Assembly: GCA_943736015.1 (NCBI GenBank)
Contig: OX031065.1
Location: forward strand, 2,363,501 to 2,427,500
DNA: 64,000 bases
Source: Tridacna crocea
Lineage: Eukaryota > Mollusca > Bivalvia > Cardiida > Cardiidae
Reading direction: 5' to 3'
Shown: positions 46,459-59,197 of the stretch, piece by piece
Numbering within the stretch: position 1 is the first letter of the stretch
How the letters are laid out: every line of letters starts with the position of its first letter
Notes under the pieces: generated by a model
Databases searched by the model: none
What the model saw: the letters and a program-made list of their open reading frames with translations, nothing else
What the model was told of the DNA's origin: nothing
Translations under genes and position numbers: made by a program

Positions 46459-46584
46459 ATATGGTCTGCAACACGCAAAAAGGGGCAATTGGACATTTGC
46501 GAAAAGTGTCATCTCGGATTAGCCTGCGCGGAATGCACTTTACGCAAATTCCAAATGTCCCTTTTTGCGTGTTGAGAGCCATAT
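46459..46584. mobile_element. Foldback MITE, family D, short copy
   Basis: ATATGGTCTGCAACACGC left, GCGTGTTGAGAGCCATAT right, AAAAGGGGCA / TCCCTTTTT inside. Confidence 0.75.
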
Positions 46585-46585
46585 A

Positions 46586-46857
46586 ATATGGTCTGCAACA
46601 TGCAAAAAGGGGCAATTGGACATTTGCGTAAAGTGTTGTCTCGGATCAGCCTGCGCTGACTGCATAGGCTATTTAACAGAGACGACACTCTCCATTCTTG
46701 TATTATTTTCTGTTTTTGCACACGACTACAGTAGGACAAAAGCAAATTTAGTCGTAAAGTGCCGTCTCGGATTAGCTGCGCAGACTGCGCAGGCTGATCA
46801 AAGATGACACTTTACTCAAATGTCCTAATGCCCCTTTTCATGTCTTGCAGACCATAT
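46586..46857. mobile_element. Foldback MITE, family D, long copy
   Basis: ATATGGTCTGCAACATGC to TGTCTTGCAGACCATAT, immediately adjacent to the short copy. Inner words TCGGATCAGCCTGCGC and GCGCAGGCTGATC are inverted. Confidence 0.75.
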
Positions 46858-47863
46858 CCAATACAAAATATTTTTTATAAATAGCATCATTTACCAAACT
46901 TTTTTATTAGTATAGAAGAATGGAAAGCTGGAAAGCTACCCATCCTAACCGATTACGGTACAGCCATAAAATTTTACGTCTCTGCCGTTTAGGGTACTCG
47001 AAAACATGGGGAACACGGAAGGATTCCCCATAACAAATAAATATTGATTGACTTACAATGTGGTTCATGCTTTTGAAAAACCGTCACTTGTACCTTTCTA
47101 AGTTTGCCTTGCTATGTTTGTAATTTCTAATTGTGCTAGAGTGTCGGGCCGGCCTCGTGCATTGGCGGTTCCTTGTTTGAATCTACATAAAACCACATGT
47201 AGCAGGACTTTAAGATCGATGAGAAATAAACACGTTTGGGCTAAAAATGACCAGTAAATAAGTGCGTAAAAAGAAAGTGCAGGAAGATAAAGTTACTTAA
47301 AACAAAAGCAGAACTTAGTACAGGTCAAGGGCTTACTTCAGAAGACAATGCACAGGAAAGTAACGGTACAATGAACAATATTGGTTCTAAGAACAAGTCA
47401 GCAGGGCTCTTCTATAAGCAGGACATTAAAGATAAAAACAGCAAGAGCAGGTCAACAGGGCTCTTCAATAAGCAGGACTTTAAAGTTACAAAGAACAATG
47501 ACGATCATTAGAATACGTCAACAGGACACTTTAGAGAACAATGGAAGGGGAAAGAAAAAAACCATTGATCAAGAGATGAACTATTTACAACTAAATGACA
47601 AACTTCTCTGAAAAACCGCAGTTTCTTACATGTACTCTGTACATTAAAAACGCAAAAAATTTCATTGTTCCACTCAAAGTATTCAATATTGTTTTATATG
47701 CTTGTATAGATCAAGATCAGACGGGGCAGAATGTAGAGTAGTCTGGATTTGTTTGTATGAAAATCTTACTCAACAATTAAGTGCCGTTATGATTCAGAGA
47801 AAAATACTTTAAAAGTATAGTTGGAAAATGAGGTTTTGGTAAATCAGCAATTGATCCCTTTTT

Positions 47864-50800
47864 AGCTCACCTGAGCACAAAGTGCTCATAATGAGCTTTT
47901 GTGATCGCCCAATGTCCGTCGTGCGTTGTCCGTCGTCCACAATTTCTTTAAACATCTTCTTCTCCCAAACCACCGAGCCAATCGTGATGAAACTTGGCAG
48001 GGATGTTCCTTGAGTGAAGCTCTACCAAAGTTGTTCAAGAGATTGAATCCCAGCAATAACTCTGGTTGCCATGGCAGGCAACCAAAAGGAAAAAATAGCA
48101 AAATCTTTGAAAATCTTCTTCTCTGAAACTAGAAGGCGTCGAGCTTTGATATTTTGTATATAGCATTTCCTAGTGGACCTCTACCAAGATTGTTCATATG
48201 AAGGCCCTGGGGTCAAAACTGGCCCTGCCCCGGAGGTCACAAGTTTGAAACAAAGGAACAAAGAAGGAAAACTTTAAAATTCTTCTTCTTTGAAACTAGA
48301 AAGGGCAGAGCTTTGATATTTGGTATGAAGCATCTGCTAGTTGACTTCTACCAAGTTTGTTCACATGATGTCCCTGGAGTCCAAACTGGCCCGGCTGCGG
48401 GGGTCACAAGTTCGAAACATAGGAACAAAGAAGGAAAATCTTCTTCTCTGAAACTAGAAGGGGCAGAGCTTTGATATTTGGTATGTAGCATCTACTAGTA
48501 GACCTCTACCAAGATTGTTCATATGCTCCTGGGGTTAAAACTGGCCCCGCCCCAGGGGTCACAAGTTTGAAAGATAGGAACAAAGAAGGAAAACTTTAAA
48601 ATTCTTCTTCTCTGAAACTAGAAGGGGGAGAGCTTTGATATTTGATATGAAGCATCTGCTAGTTGACTTCTACCAAGTTTGTTCATATGATGCTCCTGGG
48701 GTTAAAACTGGCCCCGCCCCAGGGGTCGCAAGTTTGAAAGATAGGAACAAAGAAGGAAAACTTTAAAAATCTTTTTCTCTGAAACTAGAAGGGGCAGAGC
48801 TTTGATATTTGGTATGTAGCATTTACCAGTAGACCTCTACCAAGGTTGTTTATATGATTCCCCTAGGGTCAAAACTGGTCCCGCCGCAGGGGTCACAAGT
48901 TTGAAACATAGGAACAAAGAAGGAAAACTTTAAAATTCTTCTTCTTTGAAACTAGAAAGGGCAGAGCTTTGATATTTGGTATGAAGCATCTGCTAGTTGA
49001 CTTCTACCAAGTTTGTTCACATGATGTCCCTGGAGTCCAAACTGGCCCAGCTGCGGGGGTCACAAGTTCGAAACATAGGAACAAAGAAGGAAAACTTTAA
49101 AAATCTTCTTCTCTGAAAATGGAAGGGAAAGAGCTTTGATATTTGGTATGTAGAATCTCCTAGTGGACCTCTACCAAGATTGTTCATATGATGCCCCTGG
49201 GGTCAAAACTGGCCCCGCCCCGGGGAGCACAAGTTTGAAACACAGGAACAAAGAAGGAAAACTTTAAAATTCTTCTTCTATGAAACTGGTTAGGGCAGAG
49301 CTTTGATATTTATTATGTAGCATCTCCTAGTGGACCTCTACCAAGATTGTTCATATGATGCTACTGGGCCCAAACTGGCCCCGCCCCCGGGCTCACAAGT
49401 TTGAAATATAGGAACAAAGAAGGAAAACTTTAAAAATCTTCTTCTCTGAAACAAGAAGGAATAGAGCTTTGATATTTGGTATGAAGCATCTGCTAGTTGA
49501 CTTCTACCAAGTTTGTTCACATGATGTCCCTGGGGTTCAAACTGGCCCGGCTGCGGGGGTCACAAGTTCGAAACATAGGAACAAAGAAGAAAAACTTTAA
49601 AAATCTTCTTCTCTGAAAATGGAAGGGAAAGAGCTTTGATATTTGGTATGTAGCATCTCCTAGTGGACCTCTACCAAGATTGTTCATATAATGCGCCTGG
49701 GGTCAAACCTGGCCCCGCCCCGGGGACCACAAGTTTGAAAAACAGGAACAAAGAAGGAAAACTTAAAAATTCTTCTACTATGAAACTAGTTAGGGCAGAG
49801 TTTTGATATTTATAATGTAGCATCTCCTAGTGGACCTCTACCAAGATTGTTCATATGATGCTAGTGGGGTCAAAACTGGCCCCGCCCCAGGGGTCACAAG
49901 TTTGAATCATAGGAACAAAGAAGGAAAACTTTAAAAATCTTGTTCTCTGAAACAAGAAGGAATAGAGCTTTGATATTTGGTATGAAGCATCTGCTAGTTG
50001 ACTTCTACCAAGTTTGTTCACATGATGTCCCTGGGGTTCAAACTGGCCCAACTGCGGGGGTCAAAATTTCGAAACATAGGAAGAAAGAAGGAAAACTTTA
50101 AAAATCTTCTTCTCTGAAACTGGAAGGGGCAGAGCTTTGATATCTGATATGTAGCATCTCCTAGTGGACCTCTATCAAGATTGTTCGAATGATGCCCCTA
50201 GGGTCCAAACTGGCCCTGCCCGGGGTCACAAGTTTAAAACATAGGAACAAAGAAGGAAAACTTTAAAAATTTTCTTCTCTGAAACTAGAAGGTGTCGGGC
50301 TTTGATATTTGGTATGTAGTATCTCCTAGTAGACCTCTACCAAGATTGTTCATACGATGCCCCTGAGGTCCAAACTGGCCCTTCCCCGGCGGTCACAAAT
50401 TTGACACAAAGGAACAAAGAAGGAAAACTTTAATTCTTTTTCTATAAAACTAGAAGGGCCAGAGCTTTGATTTTTGATTTGTAGCTACTCCTGGTGGACC
50501 TCTACCAAGATTGTTCGTATGATGCCCCTAGGGTCAAAACTGGCCCCGCCCCGGGGAGCACAAGTTGGAAAGATTGGAACAAAGCATGAAAACTTTAAAA
50601 ATCTTCTTCTCTGAAACTAGAAGGGGTAAAGCTTTGATATTTGGTATGTAGCATCTCCTAGTTGACCTCTACCAAGGTTGTTCATAAGATGCCCCTTGGG
50701 TCAAAACTGGCCCCGCCCCGGGGGTCACAAGTTTGAAACATAGGAACAAAGAAGGAAAATTTTAAAAATCTTCCTCTCTAAAATAAGAAGGAGTAGAGCT

Positions 50801-52765
50801 TTGATATTTGGTATGAAGCATCTGCTAGTTGACCTCTACCAAGTTTGTTCGCATGATGTCCCTGGGGTCCAAACTGGCCCCAAACCGGGAGTCACAAGTT
50901 CGAAACATAGGAAGAAAGAAGGAAAACTTTTAAAAATCTTCTTCTCTCAAACTGGATGGGACAGAGCTTCGATATTTGGTATGTAGCATCTCCTAGTGGA
51001 CCTCTACCAAGATTGTTCGTATGATGCTCCTAGGGTCAAAACTTGCCCCGCCCCGGGGGTCACAATTTTGAAACATAGGAACAAAGAAGGAAAACTTTAA
51101 TTCTTTTTCTTTGAAACTAGAAGGGCCAGAGCTTTGATATTTGGTATGTGGCTTCTCCTAGTGAACTTCTACCAAGATTGTTCGTATGATGCCCCTAGGG
51201 TCAAAACTGGCCCCAAACCGGGGGTCACAAGTTTGAAACAGGACCAAAGAAAGAACACTTTAAAAATCATCTCTGAAACTAGAAGGTGCAGAGCTTTGAT
51301 ATTTGGTATGTAGAATTTCCTAGTAGACCTCTATCAAGATTGTTCTTATGATGCCCCTTAGGTCAAAACTGGCCCCACCCCGGGGGTGAAAAGTTTGAAA
51401 CATAGGAAGAAAGAAGGAAAACCTTAAAATTCTTCTTCTCTGAAACTACAAGGGGCAGAGCTTTGATATTTATTATGTAGCATCTCCGAGTGGACCTCTA
51501 CCAATTTTGTTCGTATGATGCCCCTGGGGTCCAAACTGGCCCCACCCTGGGGGTCACAAGTTTGAAACATAGGAACAAAAAACGAAAGCTTTAAAAATCT
51601 TCTTCTCTGAAACAAGAAGGAGTACAGCTTTGATATTTGGTATGAAGCATCTGCTAGTTGATCTCTATGAAGTTTGTTCACATGGTGTCTTTGGGGTCCA
51701 AACTCGCTGAGTGTCGGGGGTCACAAGTTTGAAACATAGGAAAAAAGAAGGAAAACTTTAAGATTCTTTTTCTTTGAAACAAGAAGGGCCAGAGCTTTGC
51801 CTTTTGGTATGTAGTATCTCCTAATGGACCTCTACCAAGATTGTTCATATGATGCCCCTTGGGTCAAAACTGGCCCCGCCCTGGGGTCACAAGTTTGAAA
51901 CATAGGAAAAAAGAAGGAAATCTTTAAAAAAAATTGTTTGAAACTAGAAGGGGCAGGGCTTTGATATTTGGGGTGTAGCTTCTCCCAGTGGACCTCTACC
52001 AAGAGTATTCGTATGATGCCCCAGGGTCAAAATTGGCCCCGCCCCGGGGGTTACAAGTTTGAAACAGGAACAAAGAAGGAAAACTTTAAAAAATCTTCTT
52101 CTCTGAAACTACAAGGTGCAGAGCTTTGATATTTGGTATGTAGCATCTCCTAGTGGACCTCTACCAAGATTTTTCATATGATGCCCTGGAGTCAAAACTG
52201 GCCACACCCAGGGGGTCACAAGTTTGAAACACGGGAACAAAGAAGGAAAACTTTAAAATTCTGCTTCTATGAAACTAGAAGGGGCAAAGCTTTGATATTT
52301 ATTATGTACATCTCCTAGTGGACCTCTACCAAGATTGTCCATATGATGCCCCTTGGGTCAAAACTGGCCGCTGCCCGGGGGTCACAAGTTTGAAACATAG
52401 GAACAAAGAAGGAAAACTTTAAAAATATTCTCTGAAACAAGCAGGAGTAGAGCATTGATATTTGGTATGAAGCATCTGCTAGTTGACCTCTACCAAGTTT
52501 GTTCACATGATGTCCATGGGGTCCAAACTGGCCCAGCTGCGGGGGTCACAAGTTCGAAACATATGAACAAAGAAGGAAAACTTTAGAAATATTTTTCTCT
52601 GAAACTGGAAATCGTAGAGCTTTGATATTGCATTATGTAGCATCTTTTAGTGGACCTCTACCAAATACGATACGATGATCTTTTCAGAAAAGAAGAATTT
52701 TCATTGTAGACCTTTACTGTTTAGTTGTCAGGTGAGCGATATAGGACCATCATGGTCCTCTTGTT
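47864..52765 (+). mobile_element. Helentron-like element H5 carrying a 170 bp satellite (4.9 kb)
   Basis: The 5' end AGCTCACCTGAGCAC folds on GTGCTCATAATGAGCT. The inverse TCAGGTGAGC (52729-52738) precedes the 3' hairpin AGGACCATCATGGTCCT (52743-52759) and CTCTTGTT. A GTCC/GTCG-rich stretch is at 47915-47940. The interior is about 27 tandem units of 165-170 bp, containing CTTTGATATTTGG, GACCTCTACCAAG and AAACTGGCCCCGCCCC. Duplication copy 1 (about 20536-20545) is the empty site, with no target duplication visible. Reverse-strand frames repeat a peptide and are satellite artefacts. Confidence 0.8.
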
Positions 52766-52856
52766 ATCAATGATGTCCATCATTTACTGGGCGTAAAACA
52801 AATACAATAGAACTCGGCACATTTGATTTGTTGTCAAAGTTGGGTTCAAAGAGTTA

Positions 52857-53102
52857 CCCACATGAAAAAAGGGACCATCTGTGAATTCTCTACATCAATT
52901 AGATGAAAACGGATCAACCAAACGTTGGTGCAGGTCAATTTAGGTTGATAATTCAAAAATGAATGCATAAAAAGGTACAGTGACCTCTTTTCATACAGAA
53001 AACATAATTGTAAGCGAAAAGTGTCTATGCAATTCGTGCAGTCTGACCAGGGTTGATACTTTTCGCATTTCCCAATAGGTCCCTGTTTGGGTGATGGGTC
53101 AT
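52857..53102. mobile_element. Foldback MITE, duplicate of 20654-20916
   Basis: The right end GGTGATGGGTCA is kept; the left end is eroded by a short deletion around 52860. Confidence 0.65.
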
Positions 53103-53507
53103 AAACGTAAAATTGTGTGTCTCATATATTTCCAAAAATAGTCTTTATAATTTGGCAGCTGAAGGATCAATAATTTGTTCAGTCTGTTCTCAGTGGATGA
53201 TATTACCAGTTTTTCATTTCTTTTTTTCTCAAAGTTTTGGGAAAATGACTTTTCTACTGGGTCGTTAAAACATGAGATAGAATGGCGAAGGTTAAACATG
53301 GCACTGTCAAATACCTGAACTTAGATGTATTTAATGTGAGACCTTAAGTTACAAACTAATTAACAATTTAGACTCATTAATGGAATGTCTATATCTTTAA
53401 AATCAGCAAAGTACATGTATAAAATGGTCAGTGTTCAGAACCTATGTCTTTTGATATACAAGTTCCTATAATTGCATAGAATTTAGATAGAAGTTTGTCT
53501 TCTTTTT

Positions 53508-55664
53508 AGCTCACCTGAGTACGAAGTGCTCATGGTGAGCTTTTGTGATCGCCAAATGTCCGTCGTCCACCGTGCGTCATTTGCAATTTCTCTAAACATC
53601 TTCTCCTCCTAAACCACTTGGCCAATCTTGATACAACTTGGCAGGGATGTTCCTTGGGTGAAGTTCTACCAAAGTTGTTAAAGAGATTTAATTCCAGCTA
53701 TAACTCTGGTTGCCATGGCAACCAAAAGGAAATTTTCTCTGAAACTGGAAGTCGTAGAGATTTATATTTCATATGTAGCACCTTCTAGTGGACCTCTACC
53801 AAATACGGTACGATGATCCTGGGGTCCAAACTGGCCCCGCCCCGGTGGTCACAAATTTGAAACATGGGAACACAGAAGGAAAACTTTGAAATTCCTCTGT
53901 TCTGAAGAAGATGGAAACTTCTTACGTGTGTTCCTTGTGATAGTCTGACATTAACAATATTTTACCTTTATTCATTAAATGTCATGTCATTGAAAAGGGG
54001 GACTTGGTATAAATACTATGGACCAATATCTCTTTCACTATAAGTCAAAATGTAATTATGCCCCCCTTCGAAGAAGTGGGGGTATATTGCTTTGCACTTT
54101 GCGGTCGGTCCGTCGGTCTGTCGGTCGGTCCGTAGACTATATTTTTGTCCGGAGCATAACTCTAAAAATATTTCAGGTATCATCTTGAAACTACATAGGT
54201 GGATAGATCTCATTAAGGAGAAGTGCAGTGCACAAGAATCATAACTATTCCCATCATATTTATGGAGTTATTGCCCTTTGTTGATTTTCATACTTAATTT
54301 TTGTCCGGAGCATAACTCTAAAAGTATTTCAGTTATCATCTTGAAACCTCATAGGTGGATAGATCTCATTAAGGAGAAGAGCAGTGCACAATTACCATAA
54401 CTCTGCCCATCATATTTTTCGAGTTATTGTCCTTTGTTGATTTTCATACTTAATTTTTGTCCGGAGCATAACTCAAAAAGTATTTCACCTTGAAACCTCA
54501 TAGGTGGATTAATCTTGTTAAGGAGAAGTGCAGTGCACAAGATCCATAATTCTGCCTATCATATTATTGGAGTTATTGCCCTTTGTCGATTTTCATACTT
54601 AATTTTTGTCCGGAGCATAACTCAAAACGTATTTCAGGTATCATCTTGAAACTAGATAGGTGGATAGATCTCATTAAGGAGAAGTGCAGTGCACAAGAAT
54701 CATATATCGGCCCATTATATTTTTGCAGTTGTTGCCCTTTGTTGATTTTCATACTTAATTTTTGTCCGGAGCATAACCCAAAAAGTATATGAGGTAAAGA
54801 TCATGAAAATTTAAAAGTTGATAGTTCACATAAGTGCAGTGCCCAAGAATTGTTAATTTATCATTAATATTTTTTTTAGTAATTACCTTTGTTCGTTTTT
54901 ACACTTTGAACTTAACAGTTTATAATCACGTCTTATATTTAGAATTTAATGCCATGGGGGGGGAGGGCATACATGTTTTACAAACATCTCTTGTTAAACT
55001 TCATCTTGTTAAGCAACAGACAATAGTTATTTGATTTTATTTCATAAAATGACATGTTATCAAAGAAGGGGTCTAAATGTGTAATTTCATTATGGACCAA
55101 TTACAGGCAGTTTGCCCATCCATCCACCTCGACGGATATCTTCTAAAGTCCTTGGCATTTATGAAGGATAGTCTTTTGATACATTTTTTTTCTGTAAGAT
55201 GTGTCACAGAAAAAAGCTGTTACCTTTCACATACTGGACTTGGTGAGCCCCGATAGATCAGTCAGTTATGTTTGTGAGTTGTTAGTCTAGGGTTCCCATT
55301 TTGGGCTGGTTTGATTACTGTCTCGCCCAACATCCTTTTGCATTTGATCAAAAGTTACTGAGACAAGTCTCATTTGTGTCTTATCATTGAGCGAATGATG
55401 TTTTAATCTGTCATTCGACCACCATTTAGACGAGGAAATTAATACTTAACCTTCCAAGTTAATTCAATACCTTACCATACAATCCTGACTTTCAATGACC
55501 CTGAATAAGGTTGTGAAAGCATTTTCGGAAAGGAAGAAGCACAGTTACATACCCTGTCAGAATTATTTGGCCTGGAACTTTGATATTTGGTATTTATCTT
55601 TATTGTAGACCTTTACTGCTTAGTACTCAGGTGAGCGATATAGGACCATCATGGTCCTCTTGTT
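53508..55664 (+). mobile_element. Helentron-like element H6, with a nested element
   Basis: 5' end AGCTCACCTGAGTAC and 3' part CAGGTGAGC (about 55629), hairpin AGGACCATCATGGTCCT and CTCTTGTT: the same family as H5 but with only one or two satellite-type units. It contains the nested element 54058-54995 and a family A fragment at about 55466-55548 (ACCTTACCATACAATCC). Copy 1 lacks it (about 21295). Confidence 0.75.
54058..54995 (+). mobile_element. Helentron-like element H7 with ~150 bp tandem repeats
   Basis: 5' end ATGCCCCCCTTC-GAA-GAAGTGGGGGTAT. Subterminal inverse GGGGGGGAGGGCAT (about 54957-54970), then hairpin ATGTTTTACAAACAT and CTCTTGTT. A GGTC/GTCG microsatellite lies at about 54100-54132. 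The interior has five units starting ATTTTTGTCCGGAGCATAAC at about 54141, 54296, 54450, 54602 and 54760. Confidence 0.75.
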
Positions 55665-55669
55665 AATAT

Positions 55670-55830
55670 TTAGTCCTTTAGTATTCAAGATTCCTTACCC
55701 AAAACATTGCCATGATATAGCTGACACACCTTTAGCATTCAAGATTCCTTACCCCAAAAATTGCCATGATATAGCTGATACACCTTTAGTATTCAAGATT
55801 TCTTACCCGAAGCATGGCAGTACACCTGTG
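55670..55830 (+). repeat. 55 bp tandem repeat, about 3 units
   Basis: Same unit as 21303-21690, contracted or never expanded in this copy. Confidence 0.85.
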
Positions 55831-55927
55831 TTCATTTTTTAGTGGACTGGGCACAATTTTCTGTTAGGGTTATGTTACATCCTTTTATCTGCTATCTAAA
55901 TAAATGAAAGCATTGAAAAATGAAGCA

Positions 55928-56125
55928 CTGGTCCAAATTCAAAGCACTTGCAGACGACAAAACAAATGTAACTCAAAAATTGAAATTTGCTTCTAGCAGG
56001 GTAGGAAACATTGTATGAAAAGGAGAAAATGCTGGTAACCAGAGTTTTCTCCTTTTCCCTCAATGTTTTCAAAATGCTTCTATCTCAGGGTCGTAAAAAC
56101 CAGGGATTGTTTGGTAAAGGGTTAA
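55928..56125 (-). mobile_element. Family A MITE, copy A15, left end missing
   Basis: Partner of 21835-22042; begins at TGGTCCAAATTC, so the first ~40 bp were lost. Right end GGTAAAGGG-TTAA. Confidence 0.8.
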
Positions 56126-56212
56126 ATAAGAGATACAGGATTTAATGGAAAGTTGATATATCTTTGGATAGTTAAGCACAATTTGTTGTTGTGAACGTTA
56201 GACCCGTTTATT

Positions 56213-56469
56213 ATATGGCCTACAACGCACGAAAAGGGGCATTCCGACAATTGTGTATAGTGTCATCTTGGCTCAGCCTGCGCAGGCTAATTCAAGAAGG
56301 CACTTTACGACTACATTAAGTTCTGTGCTTCAGTACTATTGCCTAAAACAAATTTACATAAAAACAGAAACTGTCGTCTCGGATTAGCCGGCGTGGACTA
56401 CGTAGGCTGATCCGAAATGACACATTTCGCAGATATCCGAATGCCCCTTTTTGCGCGTTGAAGGCCATA
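56213..56469. mobile_element. Foldback MITE, family D
   Basis: Partner of 22130-22374 with ATATGG and CCATAT tips intact. Confidence 0.75.
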
Positions 56470-57002
56470 TACTAAACTTTTCAAAGGATATTCAATCCAT
56501 TAGGATCCAGGGAAATAAGACACAATCTTGGATTGGGAAGCTACAAAATACAAATGTTTGGGAACTTTTATGAAATATTGAATAATAATCTCTTTGACAG
56601 CTGATCTATGATATGGGTCGACAAAATGTGAAGTAAAGAGGGACAGTAATTATCCTTAGACTGCCAAATAAGAGTAAATTTGGTTTGTATGGTACATGTA
56701 TTTAAGTAAAGAAACCCAAATAATACAGCATTTTGGATACTGTGACTTGACTAGTTCTGTCTCCCAAAATTTTGGAACCTGTAAACTGTAGATCAGACTG
56801 CACAGCTTGATCTACACCGTGTGCTTAAGTTACTAAATGCTGTGTTACAGAAAGCTAAGGGAACAACACGGAAAATATTGATGATAGATGTAGAAAGTAG
56901 GTTATTGAGAAACAATGGTTATTGTTGATGTCATGTTCCTAAAACTATATTGTTTATCCAACTTCCTTGACTTTACCTTCCCTTTACAAATAACGTTTTT
57001 TT

Positions 57003-57238
57003 GATTGATTGAATGTTGTTTTACGCCTCTTTCAACAATATTTCAAACATATAACAAGGACAGCTCCCATATTCATGTACATATATATCCTGGGTGTCAC
57101 ATATACTAGGCTAGGGATCTGAGTGCCATGCCAAAGGGTATTCCTATAAAACGCTTATTGGATCTTGTGTGGCTTGAACCCAGGGCCTCCAGATCACAAG
57201 TCCTACACTTTTACCACTGAGACACGCAGAAACCCCTT
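57003..57238 (-). mobile_element. tRNA-derived SINE, duplicate of 22900-23125
   Basis: Same tail TTGATTGATTGAATG, core and head, with point changes (ACTGAGACACGCAG against ACTGAGCCACGCAG). Confidence 0.65.
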
Positions 57239-57753
57239 ACAAGTAATGGTACTTTGATGTAAAACATTTTGGTTGCTTCATTTGATGCTACAAATATTGT
57301 TTCTCGTCCAATGTTTCAGTCTTTTATAGGTATCTGTTTTTGCTGTGCTGAAGTTAACATATAGATAGATACATGTGCATATAGTTCGATCATTTTCCTG
57401 TTAAAAGCTGATGTAAGAAAAACCCTTAATTTTGGAAAGAACCAAAACTAAACAGACTCTAACCACATATATGTACATGTATTGTACACTGAAGGCATGA
57501 ATCGGTGCAAGAGGAGGCAGAGTAGATCAAGATCAGACTTATTTCATCCTCGGGAAAACAGTATGTTATAAAGCAGGCAAACTGTTTAGGCAAAAAGTAG
57601 GTCCTTAGTTCACATTCTGGATCTAGATCAGATTGTATAAGTGTTGTGTACAATAGTAGGTTCTACAGTAGATAGTGTATATTAAGATCAGACAGTATTT
57701 TAAGTCAAAAGTAGGTGCTGGCCCGCTTAGTCTATATAAAGATCAGAAAGTAT

Positions 57754-59197
57754 TTAACTCATTACCAAACGACAATATTTTAGGCTTGTTCAAATGGAAA
57801 GCATTTGCAGATGACAAAATAAAAGTGACTGAGAATTTGAAATTTGTTTTGTGAAGGGTAGAAAACACTATGGGAAAATGAGAAAATGCTGGGCACCAGC
57901 ATTTCCTTCTTTTCCCACAATATTTTCCAAAGGCTTTTTTATGCACCCCAAAGGGCGAGCATATAGTCGCCGCTTCGTCTGTCCATCCGTCCGAAGCCAT
58001 TTCTCCACAACCCTTGGAACAAATCGGATAAAACTTCATATATGAACTCCTTAGGGTAAAGTGCCGATCTATCTTTCCCGGTTTTTCAGTCTGACCCTGT
58101 GTCATGGAAAAAAGGGGCTTAATGCAAAATTGCAATTTTTACTAATATCTCATTCAGTTTTTGTCAAAATATCATGAAACTTCATGGTTATTTTGTTTAT
58201 GGAAAGTTTCAGCATGTGCCCTTGCTATTTTTAATCTAGGCATTTTTTTAAGTTCTGTCATGGAAAATGGGGTTTTCTTGCAAAATTCCAATTTTTACTA
58301 ATATCTCATTCAGTTTTGGGCAAATTTTATTAAACTTCATGGTTATATTGTTTTTTCAAAGTTTCACCATGTGCTCTTGTTTCATTATCTATGTGTTTTT
58401 CAATTTGACCCTCTGTCATGGAAAAAGGGGGTTTCTTGGAAAAAGCCAAGGAAAAAGGGGCCCTAATGCAAAATTGCAATTTTTACTAATATCTCGTTCA
58501 GTTTTTGTTAAACGTTCATGAAACTTCATGGTTATATCTTGTTTTATAAGTTTCAGCATGTGCCCCTGTTATTTTCAATCTATGAATTATTAATGCTCAA
58601 ATACCTATATCCTGGTTTCTCAATTTGAGGCTGCATCACGGAAAAAGAGGACTTCATGGAAAAAAATTGTTTTTCACTAGCATCTCCTACATCGTTGCTC
58701 AAAACTTTGTGAAATTTCAAATCTGAACTTGTTGGAATGTTGCCCAGGTACCTCTCTTCCGGTTTCTGAATTTCAGGCTGCGTCACAGAAAAAGGAGGCT
58801 TCATGTAAAAAATTGTTTTATGTAATATTTACTACATGACTGCTCAAAATTTTATGAAATGTCGAATTTTTAATTATTATTCAAAAATGCCACAAACCAC
58901 ACACCCGTTGTATTTATTTCAATGATGCAATATTGTCTTATGGGAAAAGGGGGCCTAAAGGGGGCTTAGTGGGCTTATTGTCCTCTACAAGTTTGTGTTG
59001 GCTATCTCTAAGATAGTAATTGCCTTTTCACTTCAATTTTTTGGGGGCATGAACATGTCCTTTTAGGATAAAAGAAGCGAATTTATATCAATTTCATATA
59101 TTTCATGAAAAGAACTTGTTCGGAGAGCATAACTCGTCTCTGACGGCTCTTATTTCTCATGGTCGTCAAAAGTAGGGATTGTGTGGTAATAGGTTAA
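57754..59197 (-). mobile_element. Family A MITE, copy A16, split by an insertion
   Basis: The left part 57754-57940 and right part 59153-59197 join to the same arrangement as copy A11 (28791-29020). TTAA at both outer ends. Confidence 0.85.
57941..59152 (+). mobile_element. Helentron-like element inserted in a MITE (1.2 kb)
   Basis: Starts ATGCACCCCAAAGGGCGAGCAT (5' foldback), then TCTGTCCATCCGTCCG. Ends with GAGAGCAT, hairpin CGTCTCTGACG (59135-59145) and GGCTCTTATT. Same family as the inner part of H3 (about 12050-13227). It inserted in a run of T without target duplication, as expected for a Helentron T/T insertion. Contains GGAAAAGGGG words at irregular ~110-150 bp spacing; no ORF. Confidence 0.8.

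Noticed and set aside
49338-52506. Repeated reverse-strand frames beginning MNKLGRSQLADASYQ
   Set aside because: Each is one 170 bp satellite monomer in the H5 element; they recur with stops and frame changes and carry no domain.
22900-57238. Functional tRNA genes at several A/B-box sites
   Set aside because: None has a paired acceptor stem; each is followed by SINE core or a T/A-rich tail, so they are tRNA-derived repeats.
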